From positions 53,232-117,231 of the forward strand of contig CAIMEY010000082.1 of assembly GCA_903840165.1 (NCBI GenBank): DNA of 64,000 nt, in the 5' to 3' direction. Position 1 is the first letter of the stretch; each line of letters begins with the position of its first letter. Positions 8,851 through 18,235 of the stretch are shown here, in pieces. A program made the position numbers and the translations under genes. The stretch comes from an uncultured Myxococcales bacterium. GTDB taxonomy: Bacteria > Myxococcota_A > UBA9042. The notes beneath the pieces are model-generated. The model searched no databases and was not told where the DNA came from. It saw only the letters and a program-made list of their open reading frames with translations.

Positions 8851-10926
8851 GTGACCGCCGACCCTGTGACCGTGGACGCCCTTGCGCCAGACGCTGCCCT
8901 ACAGCCGCGACCTCCCAGTGGTTTTGAGCGGTTGCTGCGCAGTCTGCACCTCGATCCACAGGCCACCTTGCCGCTGCAGACCCAGGTGCCGCAGCGCCCG
9001 GGCCCCGATACCAATGAGCGGCGTCATCAACGCGATGCCCTGCCGGCCTGGCAGGTCGAGGACAACGCCGGGCCAGACAATGAGTTGACACTTGGCGAAA
9101 CCATTGGCAAAGGCGGCATGGGCGTGGTACGAGCTGCCACGCAAATCTCCTTGGATCGACCCGTGGCGGTCAAGACCCTGCGGCACGCCGGCGAAAGCGA
9201 CGTCGCGACCTGCGAACTGCTGCGCGAAGCCCGCCTGACCGGCAAGCTGGAACACCCAAATATTATTCCAATTTATGCGCTAGGACAGGACAAAGACGGC
9301 CTGCCTCTGCTGGTGATGAAGCGGGTGGAAGGGCAGGCATGGCAGTCGCACCTGCAAGGCCCTGTGCCAGAAAGGGATTTGCCCCACCACGTCGGCATCC
9401 TGATGCAGGTGTGCAATGCCCTGCACTACAGCCATGCCAAGGGCATCCTGCATCGCGACGTCAAGCCGGAAAATGTGATGCTGGGGCCTTACGGCGAGGT
9501 GTACCTACTCGATTGGGGCATCGCCATTCAACTAACTGATCTTTTGAATCAATCAGCGGGAAACGGCTTGGCTGGAACGCCAGCTTACATGGCGCCCGAG
9601 ATGGTCGCGGGCGATGCGCGCGCCTTAGGCGTGCACACCGACGTCTACCTTCTTGGCGCGTGTTTGCATCAACTGCTGACGGGTTCGCCGCCTCATCCAG
9701 GCCACGAATTATACGCGGTTTTATACCATGCTTGGGCCTCTGTGCCCGTCACCTTTGGCGCCGATGTTCCCCAGGAACTCGCCGACCTTTGCCGCGCGGC
9801 GTTGGCCCAGGACCCTGGTGAACGTCCCGCGTCGGCCGCCGTATTCCGTGACGCCCTGGGCAACTGGCTGCAGCACCGAGGCTCGAGTGAAGCGGCTGCG
9901 GACGCCTTGGAAAGTCTCAATGAATTGCAGCTGTTATGGGAGTACGCCGCGCAACTTGGCGGGGTAGTGGCCGATCGGGGCGAGACCCATGACCGCATTC
10001 ACCACCTGTTTGGCCAAGCGCACTTCGGCCTGCAGCACGCCCTGCGCATGTGGCCGGAAAACCCGCGTGCAGGCCAGGCGTTGCAGGCGCTTTTGACCGG
10101 CATGACCCGCTTTGCCCTGGGCCAAGGCGATCATCGCCTGGCGGCGCAGTTGCTGGGAGAAATGCCCCATCCACCAGCGGGTTTGCACCAAGAATTGGAG
10201 GCACTGGCCCAGAGGCTCCAAGCCGCGGATGCCGAACTGCGCAACCTCAAGTCGCTGGCCCACGAATTCGACATGTCCGCCGGCCAGGACGTGCGCGCTG
10301 CCTTTGCCTGGATGATGACGCTGGTGTGGGCGTTTGCGCCAGCGCTGGCTTATGCCGGCGAAAGGATGGGCTGGTTGCAGATTGGTTACGGGCAGTTCAT
10401 CGGTGCGGCGGTGCTGTTCGCGGTGCTGAGCGGCGTGTGCGTGTGGATGTACCGCGATGAATTGCTACAGAATCGCGTCAATCGCATGGTCGTGCGCATC
10501 ATCTTGGTGACGGCCATCATCATGCTTGGGCACCGCTTGGTCGCGTGGGGCTTGCACCAGCCCGTGCATGAGGCCCTAACCAATGACCTGTTCTTGTTCG
10601 CTTTTTCCCTAGGAAGTCTGGCCTCGTCCGTGGACAAGCGGATCGCCTGGGGTGCCGCAGTCTACTTCGGCGCGGCCTTGGTGGCACCGTGGATCGAACG
10701 AGACATCTATGCCCTTACATCGATAGCGAATTTGGTGGCGCTCGGGTCGGTGGCGCTGGCTTGGTCGCCGCGCAAGATTTGTCTGTTGGAGCGCCAAGAT
10801 CTGCTGCGAAGGCTGCAGCAGTCCCGCTGTGAAATCGCGATGTTGGCTCAGCACCCTCAGGATGTGGGCGCGCAAGTGGCGCGGGTGGTCGGTGCCTGGC
10901 GCGAACAGGTGCGGGAAAATACCTAA
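8851..10926 (+). CDS. Membrane Ser/Thr protein kinase (Hanks type)
   Basis: A 691-residue kinase that probably signals at the inner membrane. The GTG at 8851 has GGAGGG just upstream. After about 75 residues the kinase domain shows the glycine loop GKGGMGVV (from residue 86), Lys108 in VAVK, HRDVKPEN with Asp203, and DWG at 221-223 in place of DFG, followed by GTPAYMAPE. The DWG form is common in large bacterial kinases of Myxococcota and Planctomycetes and should still bind metal through the Asp. A helical region spans about 330-480. About six hydrophobic segments lie between residues 483 and 650, and a short cytoplasmic helix ends the protein. There is no extracellular sensor domain, so the polytopic region itself may sense. 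It stands alone, 12 bases from the convergent desaturase gene. Confidence 0.88.
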   Translation: MTADPVTVDALAPDAALQPRPPSGFERLLRSLHLDPQATLPLQTQVPQRPGPDTNERRHQRDALPAWQVEDNAGPDNELTLGETIGKGGMGVVRAATQISLDRPVAVKTLRHAGESDVATCELLREARLTGKLEHPNIIPIYALGQDKDGLPLLVMKRVEGQAWQSHLQGPVPERDLPHHVGILMQVCNALHYSHAKGILHRDVKPENVMLGPYGEVYLLDWGIAIQLTDLLNQSAGNGLAGTPAYMAPEMVAGDARALGVHTDVYLLGACLHQLLTGSPPHPGHELYAVLYHAWASVPVTFGADVPQELADLCRAALAQDPGERPASAAVFRDALGNWLQHRGSSEAAADALESLNELQLLWEYAAQLGGVVADRGETHDRIHHLFGQAHFGLQHALRMWPENPRAGQALQALLTGMTRFALGQGDHRLAAQLLGEMPHPPAGLHQELEALAQRLQAADAELRNLKSLAHEFDMSAGQDVRAAFAWMMTLVWAFAPALAYAGERMGWLQIGYGQFIGAAVLFAVLSGVCVWMYRDELLQNRVNRMVVRIILVTAIIMLGHRLVAWGLHQPVHEALTNDLFLFAFSLGSLASSVDKRIAWGAAVYFGAALVAPWIERDIYALTSIANLVALGSVALAWSPRKICLLERQDLLRRLQQSRCEIAMLAQHPQDVGAQVARVVGAWREQVRENT

Positions 10927-10938
10927 ACGATCAAGCAT

Positions 10939-12066
10939 CTACGCTGCAGTGGGCAGACCCATCTTGCGCAGCCAGCGCACGTGCGAGCGCAGGGCCGCCC
11001 AAACCGTGGGCTGGGCCCGGTACATCAGGCCATGGTCCTGAGCCGTTTGCGCAATAATTGCAGCCATCTTCGGATAATGCACGTGACAGATGCGCGGAAA
11101 CAAGTGGTGCACAACCTGATAGTTCAATCCGCCGACGTACCATGTGAGCAGGCGATTGCCCGGCGCGAAATCGACGGTCGTGGCCAACTGATGCTCGGCC
11201 CAATCTCGGGTCAGCGGTTGCGATTGCTCACTAAATGTTGCGGTGTCCACGCAATGTGCCAGTTGAAAGGTAATGCCTAAGACCACGCCCACGGTCGACG
11301 AGGCCAGTAGCCACAGGCCCAGGACCGGCCAAAACCCGTGCAAGTACGCCGGCAGAACGAAAGACCAAAGGATAAACAAGGTCTTTCCCAGCAGCAGGCT
11401 CGCCCATTGCCGCAGTGGCGGTGGCGGCAAAGGCGTCAGGCCTACGCGGTGCAGCGAGAGGTTGTACCAATCGTCGACCAGAACCCACTTGGGCAGCAAT
11501 AACGCATACAAGAACCAGACGTACCAGTGCTGCAGGCGGTGCCACGGCCGGCGAGGCTGCCCGGGTGCCATGCGCGCAAGAAAGCCAGCCTCGAGGTCAT
11601 CGTCCACGCCAACCATGTTGGTCCAAGTGTGGTGAACGGTATTGTGCTTGGTCTTCCAAACCCATGAACTACAACCTAAAAAGTCCAGAGTCCAGCCGAG
11701 CACATGGTTCACGGCCGGATGCGCCGAATAGCCGCCGTGGTTGGCGTCGTGCATGATGCTCATGCCGATCGCGGCGACGCTAAGCCCGTGGGCAATCGCC
11801 AGCAGAATCAGGGCGTAGACTGGCAAATGGCCAAACACCATCGCTAGCCAAGTGCCCAGGAAAGCCAGCAGGATCACGACAGTCTTGCGATACATGGCCC
11901 CTACGTCGCGTTCCGGCAGGCCGGTTTGGGCAAAATAGGCATCGACCTTGACCTGCAAATCGCGACGAAATCCGCCGTCTTTGGCGAACTTGGGCGCGCG
12001 CCTTGCCTCAGGGCTGCACCCAGTTGCCCCGGCGTTGGGCGAGGCGGCGATGGCCGAATTCGTCAT
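10939..12066 (-). CDS. Acyl-lipid fatty acid desaturase, front-end-like
   Basis: Membrane di-iron enzyme that introduces a double bond into fatty acyl chains. The 375-residue protein has the three histidine boxes of the FA_desaturase family: HDANH, HNTVHH, and QVVHH within YQVVHHLFP. The Gln in the third box is typical of front-end (delta-5/6-type) desaturases. Hydrophobic segments flank the boxes as expected for four membrane helices. There is no HPGG motif, so a fused cytochrome b5 domain is absent and an external electron donor is needed. The ATG at 12066 has GAGGGA at 7 bases; an ATG at 12072 is possible but too close to that site. The gene diverges from the exonuclease gene and has no obvious pathway partner here. 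Confidence 0.87.
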   Translation of the reverse strand: MTNSAIAASPNAGATGCSPEARRAPKFAKDGGFRRDLQVKVDAYFAQTGLPERDVGAMYRKTVVILLAFLGTWLAMVFGHLPVYALILLAIAHGLSVAAIGMSIMHDANHGGYSAHPAVNHVLGWTLDFLGCSSWVWKTKHNTVHHTWTNMVGVDDDLEAGFLARMAPGQPRRPWHRLQHWYVWFLYALLLPKWVLVDDWYNLSLHRVGLTPLPPPPLRQWASLLLGKTLFILWSFVLPAYLHGFWPVLGLWLLASSTVGVVLGITFQLAHCVDTATFSEQSQPLTRDWAEHQLATTVDFAPGNRLLTWYVGGLNYQVVHHLFPRICHVHYPKMAAIIAQTAQDHGLMYRAQPTVWAALRSHVRWLRKMGLPTAA

Positions 12067-12294
12067 GAACATTTCCCTCGGAGCCAGCGACGCGCGGCCC
12101 TTTGACCTGTAACAGTCGCGGTTGGCAAGCACAAGCCCGCAATTGGCCTACGAATCATACGATGACACAACCAAGACCAGGCTGTGACGCTGCGGTGGCA
12201 AGACGCCACAGAAGACGCGATTTGCGCGGCCCCGGGCCGATGTGATAGCCAGCGCCGGGCAAGGGGATAGGCCGACGAGGCCGGGAGGGAAGAA

Positions 12295-13089
12295 ATGAAG
12301 GTAATCTCGTGGAATGTCAATGGCTTGCGTGCGTGTGCCAACAAGGGCTTTGCCCAATGGCTGCGTTGCTGTGGGGCCGATGTGGTCTGCCTGCAGGAAG
12401 TCCGCGCGATGCCTGAACAATTGCCACTGGCACAGCTGGAGTTGACGGGCTGGTACTGCCTGTGGTCGCCGGCGCAGAAGCCGGGGTACAGTGGCGTCGG
12501 CCTGCTGAGTCGGCAGCAGCCTCAGGAGGTCGTGACGTCCCTGGACGACCCGGCGTTTGATCAGGAAGGGCGGGTGATTCTTGCGCGTTTTGGCCAGACC
12601 TGGGTGGGCAGCATCTACTTTCCCAATGGCAACGGCAGCACATTGCCCAATGGCAAGCGCAGCAACGATCGCGTGCCCTTCAAGCTCGCGTTCTACCGCG
12701 CCCTCTTTGACCGCGTGCACCCGTGGGCGGCACAGGGCTTATCCGTTGTGATTGCAGGGGATTGGAACACGGCACCCCAGGCCATCGACCTTGCCCGCCC
12801 CAAGGACAATCAGCAAACCAGTGGCTTTTTGCCCGAAGAACGGCTGGAAGTGGCGCGCTGGGTCAGTCAAGGCTGGGTGGACAGCTTTCGCCGTTGCCAG
12901 CCCGAAGCCCGCGATGTCTACAGTTGGTGGTCACAGCGCTTTGGCGTCCGCGCCCGCAATGTCGGTTGGCGCATTGACCTAGCCCTGCTATCTCCCGTGG
13001 CCGAGGCGAGATTGGTGGCGGCCACGGTGGACACAGAGGTTCAGGGCTCAGACCATTGCCCAATTAGCGTTGAATTGCGAGAGGTTTAG
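12295..13089 (+). CDS. xth: Exodeoxyribonuclease III / AP endonuclease
   Basis: Base-excision repair nuclease that cuts at abasic sites and trims 3' ends. The 264-residue length and motifs fit the ExoIII family: WNVNGLRA at the N-terminus, LQEVRA with the metal-binding Glu, YSGVGLLS, GDWNTAPQAIDL with the catalytic Asp/Asn pair, and WRIDLALL followed by GSDHCPI with the catalytic Asp-His. The ATG at 12295 follows GGGAGGGAAGA. It is a single gene next to recA, though convergent with it. Confidence 0.94.
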   Translation: MKVISWNVNGLRACANKGFAQWLRCCGADVVCLQEVRAMPEQLPLAQLELTGWYCLWSPAQKPGYSGVGLLSRQQPQEVVTSLDDPAFDQEGRVILARFGQTWVGSIYFPNGNGSTLPNGKRSNDRVPFKLAFYRALFDRVHPWAAQGLSVVIAGDWNTAPQAIDLARPKDNQQTSGFLPEERLEVARWVSQGWVDSFRRCQPEARDVYSWWSQRFGVRARNVGWRIDLALLSPVAEARLVAATVDTEVQGSDHCPISVELREV

Positions 13090-13189
13090 GCGCGGTGGGT
13101 GCAATGACCGCTAACGCTTTCGGGCGCGGCTTCATCGCTGCCACAAATACCGAGTAGTTACAGACGCCTATCACACCCCTATCCCGCTA

Positions 13190-14281
13190 CTACCCTTCCG
13201 CAATCGGCTGCGCGGTCATCGACGCCGGCAACTGCGCATCGGGCGCGAAGGCAATCTCGCGCACGCGGGTGTCGATGCGTTGGAACAAGGCCGGCTGCTC
13301 CTTGAGCAATTGCCGAACCTTCTCACGGCCTTGACCCAGGCGCTCGCCGTCATAGCTGTACCAGGCGCCCATCTTGTCCAGCACGCCCAGTTCGGCAGCC
13401 ACATCAATGAGGTCGCCGGTGGAGCAGATCCCTTCACCGTACAAAATGTCGAATTCCGCCTGCTTAAACGGCGGCGCCACCTTGTTCTTGACAACCTTGA
13501 CCCGCGTGCGATTGCCGATGTTCTCCTCGCCATTCTTGAGCGCACCAATACGCCGCACGTCCATGCGCACCGAGGCGTAGAACTTGAGCGCCTGACCGCC
13601 GGTCGTCGTCTCCGGACTACCGAACATCACGCCGATTTTCATACGCAACTGGTTGATGAACGCCACGCAGCAGTTGCTCTTGCTGATCGAAGCGGTCAAC
13701 TTGCGCAGGGCCTGGCTCATCAGCCGAGCTTGACTGCCGACCTGCGAATCGCCCATGGCGCCTTCAATTTCCGCCTTGGGCACCAGCGCCGCCACGGAGT
13801 CGATCACGATGATGTCCACCGCGTTGGAACGCACCAATGTGTCGACGATTTCCAGGGCCTGCTCACCGGTATCGGGCTGACTGACCAGCAGGTCATCGAC
13901 CTTGACGCCGAGCTTGCGCGCATAGCTGACGTCGAGGGCGTGTTCCGCATCGACAAAGGCAGCGATTCCGCCCATCTTCTGGGCTTCCGCAATCAAGTGC
14001 AGCATGAGCGTGGTCTTGCCGGACGATTCAGGCCCGTAGATTTCCACAATGCGACCCTTGGGCAATCCGCCGACGCCGAGCGCGATATCCAGGCCGATTG
14101 AACCTGTTGGAATCACTTCGACATCTTTGAGCATCGAGCCTGCGTCGCCCAGGCGCACCATGGCACCTTTGCCGAACTGCCGTTCGATGGTGGCAATGGC
14201 GCTGTTGATGGCGGCGGTGCGTTCGGCGGTGGACTTGTCACCGGCGGTGACTTCTGCGAGTTCCTTCTTCGGGCGGGCCAT
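13190..14281 (-). CDS. recA: Recombinase RecA
   Basis: Strand-exchange protein of homologous recombination and SOS coprotease. The protein has 363 residues, near the usual 340-360. It contains Walker [10 protein letters not shown], the mobile-loop region [36 protein letters not shown] (loop 2) and the C-terminal domain. The ATG at 14281 follows CCAAGGAG at 6 bases. Upstream in-frame residues as far as 14443 show no RecA similarity and are excluded. A candidate LexA box lies about 126 bases upstream at 14407-14423. No recX is seen in the 100 bases downstream. Confidence 0.98.
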   Translation of the reverse strand: MARPKKELAEVTAGDKSTAERTAAINSAIATIERQFGKGAMVRLGDAGSMLKDVEVIPTGSIGLDIALGVGGLPKGRIVEIYGPESSGKTTLMLHLIAEAQKMGGIAAFVDAEHALDVSYARKLGVKVDDLLVSQPDTGEQALEIVDTLVRSNAVDIIVIDSVAALVPKAEIEGAMGDSQVGSQARLMSQALRKLTASISKSNCCVAFINQLRMKIGVMFGSPETTTGGQALKFYASVRMDVRRIGALKNGEENIGNRTRVKVVKNKVAPPFKQAEFDILYGEGICSTGDLIDVAAELGVLDKMGAWYSYDGERLGQGREKVRQLLKEQPALFQRIDTRVREIAFAPDAQLPASMTAQPIAEG

Positions 14282-14700
14282 AGTCAACTCCTTGGATACA
14301 ATCAGATGGTTTCGCGAGTTCGGCAGCTTGGTACATGGGCTGTCCAGGGTAGGCAACCAGCGCTGTGCCGATCGCGCGAGGGCCTGCCCGGCTGTGCGCC
14401 GAAGGACTGTACAGATGTTCAGTGATCGGGGTTCGCATTGCAAGTGTTTGCACGCTACGGCCCAACCGGCATTCGTTATTCTCTGGTAATATTAAGGGAT
14501 TATCAGATATCGGTCGGCGATCACGGGTCCGACGGTGAATCAAGATGGTCGCAGTGACCTTTGCAACGATGCGACGCGACAAGCGTTTTCTCCGCGCACG
14601 TCCCCGTTGCCGTTGGGGACAGGGCGTGGCACTATGATTGCTTGCGATCGCAGCGCGTTCAAAATTCAAACGGACGCCATGCGCGACGGGTTGCAGGACA
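14282..14700. other. Divergent intergenic region recA/kinase
   Basis: This 419-base gap holds the candidate LexA box at 14407-14423 and otherwise nothing I can name. An AT-richer stretch near 14470-14510 could hold a start site for the rightward kinase gene, but no clean -35/-10 pair was found. No small gene is supported. Confidence 0.45.
14407..14423. promoter_or_regulatory. Candidate LexA (SOS) operator in the recA promoter region
   Basis: The sequence CTGTAC-AGAT-GTTCAG is an interrupted inverted repeat (5 of 6 bases pair between the arms). It agrees at 14 of 17 positions with the Myxococcus-type consensus CTRHAMRYBYGTTCAGS as I recall it. It lies about 126 bases upstream of recA in the shared gap with the divergent kinase gene. 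Confidence 0.55.
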
Positions 14701-17700
14701 ATGACGCCACAGTCAGACCCGGATTCCAAGCCAACTGAGGGCGTACCGACGCCGGTGCCGCCGCGACCGACGACTGACGGTGGCCACGAAGACCGCACCG
14801 TCATCCAACGATTTCGCAATACACAGCAGCTAGTACGCGATGAGGCCCTGCTGCCCGGGGAGGATCCCAATGCGACGCGCGTGCAGCGCTTTCGCAAGAC
14901 GGCCCAAACCGGCGATCACGACCATCCGCCAGTGACGCTGCCCCCGCCAGCTATTTCCCCTGGATCACAAGGGGATACCGAACAGGAGGGGCACGCGACG
15001 GTGCTGCGCAAGACGGCGGGCGCGGAGACGAACGAGGACCGTTCTGAACACGAGACGTCTGCAGAAGCCGTCATCAATTTAACCAGTTCGCCGATGCTGG
15101 TGCTCGATCCGGAGGAAGAGGGCATCCTGCCCCTGGAGAGGCTGGGACGCTACGAAATCGTTGGCAATCTCGGCCTGGGGGGCATGGGCGAGGTCCTGCG
15201 CGCCCACGACCACAGCTTGCGTCGCGACGTGGCGATGAAATTGCTGCGCGACGACCTGCGCGATCGCCCCGAATACGTCAATGCCTTGAGGCGGGAAGCG
15301 CGCATCATCGGCGGCCTGGAACATCCTGCAATTATTCCTGTTTACGAGCTAGGACTGCGCAAGGATGGCGCGACCTACTACACCATGAAGCTCATGCGCG
15401 GGCGGACGCTGGGCGACGTGATTGGCAAGTTGCAACTGGGCGACGCGGCGACGACGGCGGAGTTCACCCTGCGGCGTCTCATAGGCGTCTTTGCGCAGGT
15501 CACACAAGGGCTTGAATTTGCCCATGAACGTGGCGTTGTGCACCGCGACCTCAAGCCCGAGAACATTCACCTCGGCGATTACGGTGAAGTGCAGGTGACC
15601 GATTGGGGCATCGCCAAACGCCTTGAAACTGCGCCGGAAGCCGAGGGATTGGTCGTTGGAACGCCGGCCTACATGAGCCCCGAGCAGGCGGCAGGCCGCG
15701 ATAGCGAAGTCGACGCGCGCAGTGATATCTATGCCCTGGGCGTTATCCTCTATGAAATGCTGACGTTGCAGCGGCCCTATCGCGGCGAAAACAGCCAGCA
15801 ACAACTCGAGGCCACCAAGAACGTGGTGCCCTTGCTGCCTTCGCAAGTGGCGCGCGACCGGGGAGTGCCCCCGGACCTCGAAATCTTGTGCATGCGCATG
15901 CTTGAAAAGAAACGGGAAAAGCGCCCCGGGTCCGTGCATGAGGTGTGGCAGGCGCTCGACGGTTTCCTCGCCGGCGAGCAGGAGCGGGAGAGGCTACTTC
16001 AGCGGGCAGATCAGTGTTTCCAGCGTAGTCTCGAGGTGTTAACTGAGTACGAGGCGATGAATGCCGAACGCGAGGCGCTGCGCAAACAGGAGCGCGCGTT
16101 GGCGTTGGCTGTTCGGCCTTGGCACGGACCTGAATCCCGGCATCGACTGTGGGCTGTGCGCAATCAGTTGGAAATGCTGACTATTTTGCATGGACACGCC
16201 TTTTCAACCGCGTCGGAACTGCTTCGGCAGGCGGTGGACCAGGGCAACCATAAGGCCGCGCGCGCACGACTGATTGAACTGTATTGGTCTCGCCACGACC
16301 AGGCCGCGGCGGCGGGCGACGATGCGACGCGTCTGTTCTTTGCCCAGCAGGCTCATGGACTTACGCAGACCGCGGCGCATCCGGTTGGCTTGGCGCGACA
16401 GACTGGCAGTGTCCATATCCGCACGCAGCCCCAAGGCGCGCTAGTTTATGCCATTCCTTTTGAGGACATCCGCGGCAATCTTGATCAGCCTTCGCCGCAG
16501 TATGAACTCGGCACGGCGCCCATTGTCGATGCGGAGTTGCCCCTGGGGCCCTACGTCTTGGTCGCGCGGTTGCACGGCCATCGCGAGGCCACGGTCCCCA
16601 TCTATGTTCGTGAAAAGAATCGCGATATCTTGCTGCTCTGTTTCGCTTGGTCCAGTGATGTGCCGCAACTGGGCCGCGAGGTCGAACTTCGCCGGCTCTG
16701 GCAGATGCTCGAAGAGTCGGAATCCCGCGCTACGCCGCTGACTTGCATGCTGGCGGGCGCGCCGGGCTTGGGCAAGAACGTGCTGCTCGACGCGTTTCGC
16801 CAGCAGGTCGAGGATCACCCGGAAAAGCTCTATTTTCTTATGGAAGTCAGCTGTGATCGGCTGCGGCGCGACCTGCCCTACTCGACCATCGTTGACCTCA
16901 TCCGCCTGCGCGCGGGCATTCTTGAGACGGACTCGGCGGAGCAAGCGCGGGTCAAACTGCACCACATGGTTGCCCAAGGATTCAGCCGGCTTGGCCAACG
17001 CCTTCTGACGGCGGAAAGACTCGAGCAGGCCGGAAAAGTAGCCGATATTATTGCGCGTCTGCCTGCGTTTGACTTGGCAGAGCCGGGGCGAACGGGAATG
17101 CGCGAGCGCCTCAGCCCTCAGCGCGTTGCAGAGGTCGTTCAGGCATTAGCGACTTATTTTCAATCGGTTGCTGTCGAGACCCCAGTCCTCATGTTGTTGC
17201 GCAACGCCCAGCACATGGATCCGAGCAGTCGCGGCATGCTAGGCCAGTTGCTGCACCGCGTTCGCGGAAATCCTGTTTTGGTTCTAGCGAGTTCGACCGA
17301 GCACGACGATGCCGAGCGCGTCAATAGCAGCCCCTTGCGTCACTTGCTGCCGCATCAGCCGCCCTTCTCGTTCGATGAACATATCTCCCTGGAATCCTTG
17401 TCTGATCGCGCCATTGCTGCCCTGGTTCGGCACATGCTTGCTGGGCCCGTGAGTGCGGCGCTGGTGGACTGGATCCAGGCGTATGCGTTGGGCAATCCGT
17501 TCCTAGCGGGCGAGTTGGTGCACTACCTCTCCCGTTGTGAGGCGCTGTACGAAGACGACGGTCAGTGGCAGGTTGATCTCGGCATGGTGAAAGCGGATCT
17601 GCGCCCGGGGAATCTGGAAAACGCCGTGCGGGCGGTGCTGCTGACTTTGCCGGCCCATGTGCAGCGCGTATTTTCTGCGGCGGTGGTGATCGGCACGGAA

Positions 17701-18180
17701 TTCTGGCGCGGTGCCTTGATCAGCCTGGGCCTAGAGCAAGTCGACGAAGCCCTTGAAGTTTTGGTGGAAGTTGGCTTTGTGCTGCACCGCTCAACTTCTC
17801 GCTATGCCGGTGATCGCGAGTATCACCTGACCTCGAGTCTACGCCGTCGCGTTGCGTACGACTTGCTGGTGCCTCAAGAACGCCGCGAATTACATGGACG
17901 TTTTGCCACGTGGATCGCCAAACAGCGCCGCACGGATCTGGAGGAGGCGCTGCGCCTGGCCCACCACCTCAAGCAGGGCGGGCAGCCGGAGGACGCGGCC
18001 CACCTGTACCTGCGAATTGCCAAGGCGACGCGCACAATTGGCGCCGATGAGGAAGCGGAGCGGCTCTACACGCAAGCCTTTGTCCTCACCGTCCATCCGC
18101 AGTTGCAAGCGCAGATTGAAGTGGCGCTGCGGGCCATGCGAATGCGCGTTCGCGAGCGGCGACCGACGACACAGAGCTAA
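14701..18180 (+). CDS. Ser/Thr kinase fused to a degenerate AAA-type ATPase module
   Basis: A 1159-residue signalling protein. The kinase domain (about 150-420) has glycine loop GLGGMG near 158, Lys180, HRDLKPEN with Asp283, DWG at 301-303 and GTPAYMSPE. A helical segment follows, then a PEGA-like beta domain (about 560-640, beginning GSVHIRTQPQGA). The C-terminal half resembles the AAA_16/MalT-like modules fused to kinases such as PknK, with a GNPFLAGELVHYL box and helical repeats at the end. The P-loop reads GAPGLGKN at 686-693, with Asn instead of Ser/Thr, and the presumed Walker B is VLMLLRNAQHMD with Arg834 where Asp is expected. Nucleotide hydrolysis by this half is doubtful. The ATG at 14701 follows GCAGGA. 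No membrane segment is seen, so it is probably cytosolic. Confidence 0.85.
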   Translation: MTPQSDPDSKPTEGVPTPVPPRPTTDGGHEDRTVIQRFRNTQQLVRDEALLPGEDPNATRVQRFRKTAQTGDHDHPPVTLPPPAISPGSQGDTEQEGHATVLRKTAGAETNEDRSEHETSAEAVINLTSSPMLVLDPEEEGILPLERLGRYEIVGNLGLGGMGEVLRAHDHSLRRDVAMKLLRDDLRDRPEYVNALRREARIIGGLEHPAIIPVYELGLRKDGATYYTMKLMRGRTLGDVIGKLQLGDAATTAEFTLRRLIGVFAQVTQGLEFAHERGVVHRDLKPENIHLGDYGEVQVTDWGIAKRLETAPEAEGLVVGTPAYMSPEQAAGRDSEVDARSDIYALGVILYEMLTLQRPYRGENSQQQLEATKNVVPLLPSQVARDRGVPPDLEILCMRMLEKKREKRPGSVHEVWQALDGFLAGEQERERLLQRADQCFQRSLEVLTEYEAMNAEREALRKQERALALAVRPWHGPESRHRLWAVRNQLEMLTILHGHAFSTASELLRQAVDQGNHKAARARLIELYWSRHDQAAAAGDDATRLFFAQQAHGLTQTAAHPVGLARQTGSVHIRTQPQGALVYAIPFEDIRGNLDQPSPQYELGTAPIVDAELPLGPYVLVARLHGHREATVPIYVREKNRDILLLCFAWSSDVPQLGREVELRRLWQMLEESESRATPLTCMLAGAPGLGKNVLLDAFRQQVEDHPEKLYFLMEVSCDRLRRDLPYSTIVDLIRLRAGILETDSAEQARVKLHHMVAQGFSRLGQRLLTAERLEQAGKVADIIARLPAFDLAEPGRTGMRERLSPQRVAEVVQALATYFQSVAVETPVLMLLRNAQHMDPSSRGMLGQLLHRVRGNPVLVLASSTEHDDAERVNSSPLRHLLPHQPPFSFDEHISLESLSDRAIAALVRHMLAGPVSAALVDWIQAYALGNPFLAGELVHYLSRCEALYEDDGQWQVDLGMVKADLRPGNLENAVRAVLLTLPAHVQRVFSAAVVIGTEFWRGALISLGLEQVDEALEVLVEVGFVLHRSTSRYAGDREYHLTSSLRRRVAYDLLVPQERRELHGRFATWIAKQRRTDLEEALRLAHHLKQGGQPEDAAHLYLRIAKATRTIGADEEAERLYTQAFVLTVHPQLQAQIEVALRAMRMRVRERRPTTQS

Positions 18181-18235
18181 CGCCTTAGCATTTAACATAT
18201 AATCCGCGAGATACTGGCCCAAACGCTCAATTGGG

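Noticed and set aside
13280..14101. Rightward open frame opposite recA
   Set aside because: It is the complement of a strongly conserved gene and its product (His/Arg/Leu-rich) fits no family.
14290..14345. TTGCCT ... TACCAA as recA promoter
   Set aside because: Spacing is right (17) but both hexamers are weak, and a better candidate tied to the LexA box could not be resolved either.
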